Positions 23,513 through 31,700 of a stretch of 64,000 nucleotides of DNA are shown in pieces. Positions within the stretch are counted from its first letter, which is position 1. Each line of letters opens with the position of its first letter. Position numbers and translations under genes: made by a program. The notes beneath the pieces are model-generated. The model was not told the DNA's origin, did no database searches, and saw only the letters and a list, made by a program, of their open reading frames with translations. Origin of the DNA: Cyrtodaria siliqua (Eukaryota; Mollusca; Bivalvia; Adapedonta; Hiatellidae); the NCBI GenBank assembly GCA_037043455.1, contig JAWPHD010001417.1, positions 62,001-126,000 on the forward strand, written 5' to 3'.

Positions 23513-24149
23513 TTTGCAACAAAAATATCCTAAATATTCACACAGTGCCATTATTTGTGGTCAGACAGGCTGTGGTTAAACAGAGTTTGTTCTTGACATA
23601 CTTGAAAAAGAGTATGTTGGAGTTTTTGAACATATAATTATATTGTGCCCGACTATAAAGTGGAACGAGGCTTATAAAAATAGATCCTGGATAGGAGATG
23701 TAAGACACCCAAAAGATAAAAAAATAACAATTGTCAATCCTGTTGGTAAAGACGGAAATGAAATGCTACAAGAACTGTTGCGTTTATTTTTCAAAAGATA
23801 TGCTGGCCAGCCCACATTATACATTATTGACGATTGCTCAGCCACAAAAGAATTAACAAAGAAAAAAGATATGTTGTCAGAGTTGGCATTCTCCGGTCGT
23901 CACGCCAAACAATGAGTATGGGTTATTTCACAGAGATATAATTCTGTATTGAAAGATTTGAGGGATTAAGTAAAATGGCTGTGTATGTTTTACACCAAGG
24001 ACAGAGATAGTTATGAAAATTGTTTGAGAGAAAATGATGTTATTCCGACGTTGGAGGAGAGAACCAGAATAAAAAAAACTTTAGCTAAGACTAAATATTC
24101 CAAGTTGATATTGAGAACTGACCAACCAACTGGTTATTGGGTTGAATAA
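23484..24149 (+). pseudogene. Packaging ATPase (FtsK/HerA, A32-like), three in-frame stops
   Basis: The frame starts inside the end of the capsid gene and spans 221 sense positions to a stop at 24,147. It keeps one frame throughout but has TAA at 23,577, TGA at 23,913 and TAA at 23,967. The P-loop reads GQTGCG, then the first stop exactly where the Walker A lysine belongs, then Thr. A Walker B-like TLYIIDDCS lies near codons 109-117, and a VWVISQRYN sensor-like segment follows the second stop. In related elements this enzyme pumps DNA into the capsid. As written this copy cannot produce it. There is no frameshift, so point mutations explain all three lesions; programmed readthrough at the lysine seems unlikely. 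Confidence 0.88.
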
Positions 24150-24168
24150 TTTTTTTCAAAAATACAAA

Positions 24169-24465
24169 CTAGAGTGTCCATATAAACCATAAACTCAATG
24201 CAAGAACCAATATCGGTACAAAATCACTACTCATGTTTTGTGGGTCTTGTAAAACATACTCTCTCGGCTCACATATAAAATATTCTACGTCATCCTTTGT
24301 CACAGAAATTACAGGCGTTTCCTGTGCACCTTTTTCGTACGTTTGTAAAAACTTACTTTCTGAAACACATATACAACATTTTACGTCATCTCTTGTCATA
24401 ACATCCAGTGCTATTTTATTTTTGTTATAATCACTATTCTCACCGTCTGTTATTTTCAAATCCAT
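24169..24465 (-). CDS. Small membrane-anchored protein, 98 aa
   Basis: Function unknown. The N-terminal 75 residues are polar and include two related segments (TRDDVKCCICVSESKFLQTY and TKDDVEYFICEPREYVLQ, about residues 24-43 and 56-73), so the protein contains an internal duplication of about 30 residues. The last 17-18 residues (FVPILVLALSLWFIWTL) form a membrane anchor. The start codon lies close to a TATATAA-like tract on the minus strand. It is convergent with the broken ATPase and ends 19 bp from it. Confidence 0.65.
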   Translation of the reverse strand: MDLKITDGENSDYNKNKIALDVMTRDDVKCCICVSESKFLQTYEKGAQETPVISVTKDDVEYFICEPREYVLQDPQNMSSDFVPILVLALSLWFIWTL

Positions 24466-24538
24466 TTTTTCTTATATAATATTTTTTTATTATTACAAAA
24501 TATATTTATTTTACGCAGGTATAATACCTTTTTTTTTT

Positions 24539-24694
24539 ACAACTGAGCATTTAAAAAATAAATTATTAAAAGGTCCTTTACCTCCTTATTACATAAGACC
24601 GCAGGGTTTAAAACCTTGCAGTCATAATAAAAAGAATAAATATCATTCTTATGATTTGGTTTTTCAAAAACCGACAGTAAATGAAATTTTTTAA
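24539..24694 (+). pseudogene. Truncated second copy of the possible OB-fold gene
   Basis: This stretch has no start codon but is open for about 50 codons. It matches the C-terminal half of the protein at 27,448-27,759: EHLKNKL against DHLKNKL, PPYYIRPQGLKPC against PPYYIRPLGLKPC, and KYHSYDLVF against RYHAYDLVF. Its 3' end faces the 3' end of the neighbouring 25,195 gene, the mirror image of the intact pair at 26,968-27,759. It is therefore the remnant of an inverted duplication. Confidence 0.85.
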
Positions 24695-24695
24695 T

Positions 24696-25195
24696 TTATA
24701 TCATACAGCGTATTAAACCTTTCCCACTCGCTATGAAAACAGCCCCAGTTGGGTTTACTGAAGGTTCTTTTTTTATACTAGCTAAAAACTTATCAAATTC
24801 TTTACATGTTTCATTTTCTTTGGGTGTACTTTTTTCTTTTTTTATCCTAGTAAAAAACTTTTTCAATTCTTCACGTGTTTTATCTTTTTCTTCGGGTGTA
24901 ATTTTTTTATACCACTTTGCCCCTACTGCCCAAATCATTTCATTAAGTGCTGCTTTTAATGATGTAAAATAAAAATCATTTGAATCTGGTATTGGGGGCA
25001 ATTCAATCTCTTCCTCAACGATTTTTTCATAATTTTTAAAAGCTTCCTCTAGTTCAAAATAAGCAAATGATAATTTTCTTTGTTTTGTTAATTCTTCAGT
25101 TATGTAATCCCATCTGCTTATATGTGTTTTATTCCATTCATTTTGCATATCCGTAAAAACTTTTAAAGCATTATCATACCTTTTTTTTCTTCCAT
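24696..25195 (-). pseudogene. Paralogue X1 of a small accessory protein family, probable frameshift
   Basis: One of three related genes in the element (X1, X2 at 25,221, X3 at 26,968). The open part (from 25,148) begins MQNEWNKTHISRWDYITEEL and aligns with VEWNKKRTERLDFINKQL of X3. Homology extends upstream (YDNALKVFTDM, matching HDKAVEQLNAA of X3) into a different frame that leads to an ATG at 25,195. The switch falls in a run of eight A, so one missing A would explain it. That could be a real lesion or a sequencing error in a homopolymer. It lacks the C-terminal membrane segment of X2 and X3. Function unknown. Confidence 0.7.
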
Positions 25196-25220
25196 TTTTT
25201 TACATATATATTTTTTTATC

Positions 25221-25628
25221 TTATAAATAGTTATAAGCTACGATTCCAGTAACAGCTAAACCTCCTATTAGCCAAACATATTCGTTTGTTTGCTGTTCAT
25301 CAGACGGAGCATAATAATCACTTAATTTTGGCTCCGGAGGCATAGATAAACTAGAATCTAAATTACTTCCAGTTACGCTAAAATACGTCTTCATTGCAGA
25401 ATCAACACTGCCAAAAGTTTGAGACGCATGATGTGATTTAATCAATTCTTCATTTATAAAATCTATTCTTTCTGTTCTTTTTTTATTCCATGCAGACTGA
25501 GCTGTGTTTAAATCTTCTACTGCTTTGTCATGTCTGATTTGCTCTTCATTTTTTTTTTGGGTTCCCATTTTAGAAAATAAAAAATTAGAACCCGTAAACG
25601 CCAACGCATTAACTGTTGCTAATAGCAT
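25221..25628 (-). CDS. Paralogue X2, small membrane-associated accessory protein
   Basis: 135 residues. An N-terminal hydrophobic patch (VNALAFTGSNFLFSKMG) is followed by a charged helix (RHDKAVEDLNTAQSAWNKKR), a DSAMKTYFSVTG segment, PKLSDYYAPS, and a C-terminal membrane segment (VWLIGGLAVTGIVAYNYL). X3 has the same layout at the same spacing. It is head-to-tail with X1 (26 bp apart). The exact start is uncertain because the region just upstream, 25,620-25,680, is made of small imperfect repeats around 'agcaatg'. Function unknown. Confidence 0.7.
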   Translation of the reverse strand: MLLATVNALAFTGSNFLFSKMGTQKKNEEQIRHDKAVEDLNTAQSAWNKKRTERIDFINEELIKSHHASQTFGSVDSAMKTYFSVTGSNLDSSLSMPPEPKLSDYYAPSDEQQTNEYVWLIGGLAVTGIVAYNYL

Positions 25629-25817
25629 TGCTCATAGCAAAGTAGCAATGTTAATAGCAATGCTTGCAGCAAATTAATAATGTTAATAGAAAAAATAGTA
25701 AAGTTAATAACAATGCTATTAACAATACTAACAATTACTAGTTGCATGAATATCGCTGCTAGTTGTTTTGTATTTTATATTTATTTCAAGATAAAAAATA
25801 AGATTAATAATATAAAA

Positions 25818-26303
25818 ATGAATGCGGAAGAACTATTACAAAATATATCGGAACAGACGGAACCAGACGAATCAAAGCAACAAGAAACAAAAAAAGAAAG
25901 ATTATCAGCCATAGTAGCTGGCGGTGGTAGTCGTCAATATTTGGGTAAGGACATACAACTCACAAACATAGATGGCATGCCCCCGGATGAAATTAACAAA
26001 CTTTACTGCAGATATGAAGCAAGGCTTGGGGCAAGCATGACTAAAACTTTAGGCAATTCTTTTATTAACTTGTATGTGATGGGAGTATCAAAATATTTTA
26101 ATGTAACCAACCCACCAAAGCTGATAGAAGATTTGGAGGAAGACCCATTTATTAATCATGCTTTGACAAGCGCTTGTTGTGAGTTGTATTACAGGTATGG
26201 AATGTGCTTAGCACCATTTACAGCAATATTGACAACTGTTAGACATATTGATTTTAATAAAAATAAAATTATAGATAATATAAATGGAGAACCAAGAGAG
26301 TGA
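25818..26303 (+). CDS. Hypothetical 161-aa protein (possible longer form from 25,680)
   Basis: I prefer the ATG at 25,818 (MNAEELLQN), which sits in the A-rich start context typical of this element. An in-frame ATG at 25,680 would add 46 hydrophobic residues from low-complexity repeat DNA. The protein has an acidic-polar N-terminus, AIVAGGGSRQYLG, then CRYEARLGASMTKTLGNSF, and CELYYRYGMCLAP near the end. It is probably a helical protein with a hydrophobic core. No catalytic motif is recognised. The end overlaps the next gene by 20 bp, suggesting cotranscription of the four genes 25,818-27,387. Confidence 0.7.
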   Translation: MNAEELLQNISEQTEPDESKQQETKKERLSAIVAGGGSRQYLGKDIQLTNIDGMPPDEINKLYCRYEARLGASMTKTLGNSFINLYVMGVSKYFNVTNPPKLIEDLEEDPFINHALTSACCELYYRYGMCLAPFTAILTTVRHIDFNKNKIIDNINGEPRE

Positions 26304-26670
26304 AGTTATACCTGTTGTTACACAACCTGTTGTTACACAACCTGTTGAACAACAAAAAGTAAAAAATCCAAAAAGAATAGAAGCTGGGAAAAAAGGAGCA
26401 GCGGCAAGAAAGGCAAAGCGTTTGCTTCAAGATGTTACAAATCAAAATGCTGCAAAGCAAGATGCTGCAAATCAAATAACAAAAATAACAATAGGTGAAG
26501 AAGAACCAGAAAAAATCAAAATAAACGTATACAAAAATTATATTCCACCGTGTCTGGTTTTATTAGGCATTGCTGGGTTGGGTTTGTATATTTATAACAA
26601 AAAATCTGCTACACAACCTGTAACTGTGCAACCTGTTCATGTTGCACCAAAAGACCCGTTTGATTTTTAA
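26284..26670 (+). CDS. Basic single-pass membrane protein, 128 aa
   Basis: The N-terminus contains two VVTQP repeats, followed by a strongly basic segment (NPKRIEAGKKGAAARKAKR, about residues 28-46) that looks DNA- or core-binding. A short Gln/Ala-rich repeat precedes a membrane segment (YIPPCLVLLGIAGLGLYIY) and a Pro/Val tail. A basic domain plus membrane segment would suit a virion core or packaging accessory protein; this is inference. The gene starts 20 bp inside the preceding one. Confidence 0.65.
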   Translation: MENQESEVIPVVTQPVVTQPVEQQKVKNPKRIEAGKKGAAARKAKRLLQDVTNQNAAKQDAANQITKITIGEEEPEKIKINVYKNYIPPCLVLLGIAGLGLYIYNKKSATQPVTVQPVHVAPKDPFDF

Positions 26671-26706
26671 TAATTTATTTTAAAAAAAATAATCATATAA
26701 AAAAAA

Positions 26707-26943
26707 ATGGCAGCAAGTATTGACGGAAAACAAATTGTAAATATGATGTATCACGCTGGAGTGGAAACACTTCTAACTGTTGGATATTCTGAAATTGGCA
26801 GAAAAATACTAAAAAGACCAGCACCTAAAGTGGATTTTAATATGGTAGATGTTGGGATGCTGTCTGTGGATATAATGTTAGCAATGGCTACAAAGGATAT
26901 GCTGATTAAGCAAGGTATTATTCCTGCGGATATTATGAAATAA
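26707..26943 (+). CDS. Small hypothetical protein, 78 aa
   Basis: A compact, mostly helical protein with GYSEIGRKILKRPAPKVDFN in the middle and a hydrophobic MVDVGMLSVDIMLAMATKDM stretch that could be a membrane or buried helix. The start lies 8 bp after a TATAAAAA-like tract. No family recognised. Confidence 0.6.
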   Translation: MAASIDGKQIVNMMYHAGVETLLTVGYSEIGRKILKRPAPKVDFNMVDVGMLSVDIMLAMATKDMLIKQGIIPADIMK

Positions 26944-26967
26944 TTTTAAAAAATATATATAAAAAAA

Positions 26968-27387
26968 ATGGCAAGTGCAGTAGCAATGATGATAGGTGGC
27001 GCATTAACAAATGCATTGGCGTTTAGCGGTTCAAATTATTTCTTTTCAAAAATGGGAAGTCATTCAGATGAGGAAAGACAAAGGCATGACAAAGCAGTGG
27101 AACAATTAAACGCAGCACAAGTGGAGTGGAATAAAAAAAGAACAGAGAGATTAGATTTTATTAATAAACAACTACAAAAAGAACATCATGCAAAGCAGAC
27201 TTTTGATGATGTAGACCAAGCTATGAAACAGTATTATTACATAACTGGCAAACATTTACTTTTGGAAACGGAGCCTAAGTTGAGTGATTTCTATACACCA
27301 TCTCCGGATCAACAGAATAGAGAAATTACGTTTATTGTGGTGGGCATGGCTGCAACTGGATTTGTGGCGTATAAATTGATTTCATAA
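26968..27387 (+). CDS. Paralogue X3, small membrane-associated accessory protein
   Basis: 139 residues and the best preserved of the three X genes. An N-terminal hydrophobic Ala/Gly-rich stretch ends in SGSNYFFSKMG. A charged helical region carries RHDKAVEQLNAAQVEWNKKR. A KLSDFYTPSPDQQN motif and a C-terminal membrane segment (ITFIVVGMAATGFVAYKLIS) follow. Its 3' end faces the possible OB-fold gene 60 bp away, and that pair is duplicated in inverted form at 24.5-25.2 kb. Function unknown; two hydrophobic ends joined by a charged rod would suit a virion or membrane scaffold. Confidence 0.75.
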   Translation: MASAVAMMIGGALTNALAFSGSNYFFSKMGSHSDEERQRHDKAVEQLNAAQVEWNKKRTERLDFINKQLQKEHHAKQTFDDVDQAMKQYYYITGKHLLLETEPKLSDFYTPSPDQQNREITFIVVGMAATGFVAYKLIS

Positions 27388-27447
27388 AAAAAAAATAGTT
27401 TAAAACTATAATTACTTTAGATTTTTTTGGATTTGAAATGACTAAGT

Positions 27448-27759
27448 TTACTTTGAAAAGACTAAGTCATATGCATGATACCTATTTTTTTTGTTGTTTT
27501 TACATGGTTTCAATCCAAGTGGTCGAATATAATATGGTGGTTTAGCACTCTTCTCTAATTTATTTTTAAGATGATCAGGCGCCCATACTTCACCATTGTC
27601 TAATAATGTCAATACCATGGATGGACCATATTCAGTATCTACTATTTTCGTATCTGTAATTTTGTATATTTTATTTAGTTCCAAGTCTGTCCATTTCTTT
27701 GTGCTATTTTGATATTGCTCTTCGAGCAGTTCATCAAATTGTGCAGTTGTGATTTCCAT
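27448..27759 (-). CDS. Possible OB-fold (ssDNA-binding-like) protein, 103 aa
   Basis: A compact beta-rich frame: LNKIYKITDTKIVDTEYGP, SMVLTLLDNGEVWAPDHL, PPYYIRPLGLKPC, YHAYDLVF. An N-terminal 'Y.I....V.T.YG.S..L.L.DG..V..P..L' rhythm is seen in small OB-fold proteins that bind single-stranded DNA, which a protein-primed replication system would need. This is a pattern-level guess, not a proven family match. It is divergent from the integrase (45 bp between starts) and is partly duplicated at 24,539-24,694. Confidence 0.5.
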   Translation of the reverse strand: MEITTAQFDELLEEQYQNSTKKWTDLELNKIYKITDTKIVDTEYGPSMVLTLLDNGEVWAPDHLKNKLEKSAKPPYYIRPLGLKPCKNNKKNRYHAYDLVFSK

Positions 27760-27803
27760 TTTTTCTTTATAGTTATATAAAGTTTATTCTTTAGTAGAAA
27801 AAA

Positions 27804-28718
27804 ATGGAAAAGATTTATTACAGCCCAAAAGGATTTTGGAGAGGTTACACAGCAGTTAAAAAATTAGCAAAAGAGGCTGGTGTCAGTGAAAAAAAGGCAT
27901 TAGAATTTTTAAAGAAACAAGCTGTGTGGCAAATTTATTTACCTGCGCCGAAGAAAATAATTAGACCCAGGTTTGATGTTTCTGTTAAGAATGGAGTGCA
28001 TCAAGCTGATTTGTTATTTTTACCGCATGATACTTTTGGGATTGGTCGTGGACGCAAGACTTATAAATATGCGTTGACTGTGGTTGATATTGCAAGTAGA
28101 TACAAAGAAGCAGAGCCGCTGACTTCCAAGGATAGTAAAGAAGTTGCTAAAGCATTTGAGAAAATATACAGTCGGCATTTAAAATATCCAAAGTTATTAC
28201 AAGTAGATCCAGGCAGAGAATTTATGGGTGCAGTATCACAGTTGATGGCAAAACACAAAGTAAATATCAGACGAGGCAGAACAGAAATACACAGAGACCA
28301 AGCTTTAGTTGAACGATTTAACAGAACATTAGCTGAAAGATTGTTTGGTTATCAGTATGCTAAGGTAATAGATTCGCAAAAACGCAACAGAGAGTGGGTA
28401 AAGAGATTACCAGAAGTTGTTAAAGCCATAAATTCGGAGACAAAAAAGCCTTCTCCTGTTGAAACAAAAATATTAAAAGATGATCCTATCTGTATGAATG
28501 CAAGTGTGAGATATTTATATCAACCCGGGGAACAAGAAGGTGGAAGACGCAGAGCAACTGATCCAATGTGGAGTGTAGATATTCACAAGATTAAAAGTTA
28601 TATGGTGACGCAAGGTATAAGAGTTTATTATTTGAAAGCACCAGCGCCACAAAGAGGATTTGTCAAAGAAGAATTACTTATTGTTCCTGCTGATACCCAA
28701 ATTCATAAGTTTTTATAG
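27804..28718 (+). CDS. Retroviral-type DDE integrase (Polinton integrase), 304 aa
   Basis: Catalyses insertion of the element into host DNA. The rve core has D69 (in HQADLLF), D135 (in LLQVDPGREF) and E170 (in LVERFNRTLAERLFGY), giving the expected D...D-35-E spacing. The region after residue 250 with WSVDIHKIKSYMV is a possible C-terminal binding domain. The first 60 residues are basic and helical, with no obvious HHCC zinc finger. The frame is intact. It ends 16 bp inside the end of the convergent polymerase gene. The 5-bp target duplication seen at the element ends is presumably its product. Confidence 0.95.
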   Translation: MEKIYYSPKGFWRGYTAVKKLAKEAGVSEKKALEFLKKQAVWQIYLPAPKKIIRPRFDVSVKNGVHQADLLFLPHDTFGIGRGRKTYKYALTVVDIASRYKEAEPLTSKDSKEVAKAFEKIYSRHLKYPKLLQVDPGREFMGAVSQLMAKHKVNIRRGRTEIHRDQALVERFNRTLAERLFGYQYAKVIDSQKRNREWVKRLPEVVKAINSETKKPSPVETKILKDDPICMNASVRYLYQPGEQEGGRRRATDPMWSVDIHKIKSYMVTQGIRVYYLKAPAPQRGFVKEELLIVPADTQIHKFL

Positions 28719-31700
28719 AAACCATGTGCATCAGTTGTAATTCCATCTTCTCGGATGTATCTTTTTGAGTAAAATGGTGATAATGTAACTTTGTTTACTT
28801 TTATGCCATATATTTGATGCTTCATTGATCGCATCATATTCATTTCATGGTTATATTTTTTCTTGTTAAATAGTGCATCCTTGTAGTTTTCAAAATTTAT
28901 ATGTTTTTTAACTACATATTCTTTTACACCCTTTGCTTTCTTAATAATCTGCTCATTCACTTTCAAAATAGAATCTTGTTTGGATCTTAATCCAATATCC
29001 TCAACTGTAAAAACACCAGGACATTCATCTTTCACTTCACCTATTGATTTAATAATCTTCTCATCCGCTTTCAAAATAGAAGATAGTCCGGATCTTAGCT
29101 CATCCGGTTTAGAATATAGTTCAGGTCTTGATTCAATATACTCAACTATAGAAACACCAGGACACTCATCTTTCATTTTATTTATTACTTTTTCAATAAC
29201 CTGCTCATCCGCTCTTAAAACAGAATATAGTTTGGGTCTTAATCCAACATACACAGCTATAGCAACACCATTACATTCGTCTTTCATTTTACCCAATACT
29301 TTTTTGTTTGTATCATCATGCATTGGGTGATTTTGAGGATAATCACTTAGATCATACTCATCTTTCATTTCAGCCATGTCTTTGTATGCATCATCTGTTT
29401 TGATGTCTACAAGCAAGCTGTCAGTATCTGTGTATAATAAAGTACAGTTATTTTTGTACCTTTTTTTCAAAGTATTATAATACCAATCATACATATGGTA
29501 CTTTGATAAATCCAATACTGCCATTCCAACATAAATTGGTTTGTTTAATGTTAATTTTGTTTTGTTTACATGTACTGCTGATAATTCATCTGAAAATTTT
29601 ATACGCCTGTTAAAGTTGGGTTTGGCTATTATTTTTCTTATTTTTTCATTTTCAGAGCCGTCAGTTCTGACTAGTTTTATATCAGTCCGCTTGCGTAGAT
29701 TTTCCATTGTTTTGCCAAACACAGAGTTGTTCGCAAGTTTGTAAAAATCTTTTTCAAAGGGTGATTTAGCTTTTTTCCTAAGTTCTGTGTTTAGATTTAT
29801 GTATGATGTCATCCATGGTTTTTCATTAAATTTTAATACTCTGTGTACTTTCTTTAGTTTCATACCCAAAGATAAATACAGTTCCAGGGTTTTGTGATGT
29901 ATCACATATTTTTCTTTGTCCATAAGATTTGGGACTAGTTGTTCTGTATTTATCATGCTATTATTTTCTAACAGATCTGTCTGGTATTTAGACAACCATT
30001 CTTTTTTTACTGCTAATCTTTCCGGTGCAAGTGGATAGTCATTATGAGATTCATGAAGTTCTTTAGAATATTCCAAATCAACTTCTGCAAAATATCCTTT
30101 TCCTTTTTTTGACTCTGGCAACTTTCCTGATTCCCCCCACTTAAAGCCAGAATATGGAAGTGGTTGACTCATTGCCCAACCATAGAGGTTACAGGCATCA
30201 TAATACATTAAAAAGTTGTTTTCCTCGTTAGGGTTATAATCAGCTACATATGGATTGTTTGCTTTGGCATATCGTTTTGATACATTACTAATTCCACCAT
30301 GCATTCCTTTTTCTATAAATAAGTGCATGTCAATGTCTGTCAAAAGTTCCAATTCTATTTTTGAATGTTTAAGTAAAGCATCCAAAAATAATCCAGGTGC
30401 TGTGTAGTAATGTAAAGCATCAAGTTTGTATGCATTCATACATGTTTTTCTAAAAGTTTGAAACACATCTGCTAACAGAGTTACATCAGTTTTTAAATAT
30501 AAATCATGATAGTCTCCAAGAGTTTTACAGTTAAACTCTTTCCATATTTTTTGAGCGTATTCATAATCTTCAGTACTTATGTTTTCATCTGATAAACTAC
30601 TGTAAAACTTTTCTATAGGTGGTAATTGCGTTTCCTTAAATCTTTCCATACTGCCCATATATTCGTATGGATAAACACCTTTTCGTAAAAGTAAATCTGT
30701 TTGTTCTCCAAACTGATTTTTGGTAATTTTGAAATCAGATTTGTCTGTTGCTTTAACCAATTTTTCCAGAGACAAAGCCATAAATTGGAAACTGTCTAAA
30801 AATCTAAGTTGTCCGGCACTAAATGAAATATACTTTTCAGCGTTGTTTGGAATGCATGTTATATTACCTTTCATTTTATGTATTTTTTGCATGATGAGAT
30901 GACTATCATATCCTTTGAGGTTGTGAAATATAACAGGTATAGGTGTTTTGTTTGGTTTTATTTTTAGTTTTAGGTTGCAGTTTTTATGTGCTGCACCTCT
31001 GTATTCTCCTGTAAAATGACAGTGATCTCTTACTTTACAGTTTTTGCCACATTTCCTACCTATTTCATTTTCGCATATCCAGCAGTGTGTTGCTTTTTCA
31101 TAATCTTCCTCATTTTGTTGTGTCATAATTAGGGGTTTTGGGTGAGCAAATATTTTATTAATGTTGCTCTTCTCACATTCTAAGTGATTTAAAAACTTTT
31201 CAACAGTATCTTCACCTCTGTAAATAACAGGTTCTTCTGTTTTACCATCATATCTGACAACTTGATATCCAAATCCACAAGCTTCGTTCACACTTGTAAT
31301 TTCAGATTTCTTTCCAAATTTAGTTGATTGTGGTTTGATTATACTCTCAAAATCAGCATATATTGCATAAGGCACAGGCATCTGATTTTGATGATTTTTA
31401 AATTTTACAGTATTTTTACCTTCCTTTGGCATTTCTATTCTGCAAGAATTTTTGTTAATACCATCACAGTCTTCTTTGTGTTTTGTAAGTAGTCCTTGTC
31501 CAGAATAGCCGTGAAGGCAACGATCGCAAAAGTAAGTTTGACCTTTATGTTTGTTTTGGTCATAGAGCAGTCTATTCAGATTTTTAATCCAGCAATAGTG
31601 ATATTTTGTTGTTAATGTTTTTGGTTCTTTGGAATAATCATCAGGGTTATAGTTGTCATCTATAATTCCTTCTTCATTATTTGGATCGTCTTCGTTTTCT

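Noticed and set aside
23577..23579. Stop-codon reassignment or a special genetic code for Element 1
   Set aside because: TAA and TGA both interrupt the ATPase, while all other long genes end with normal stops and have none inside; point mutation is simpler.
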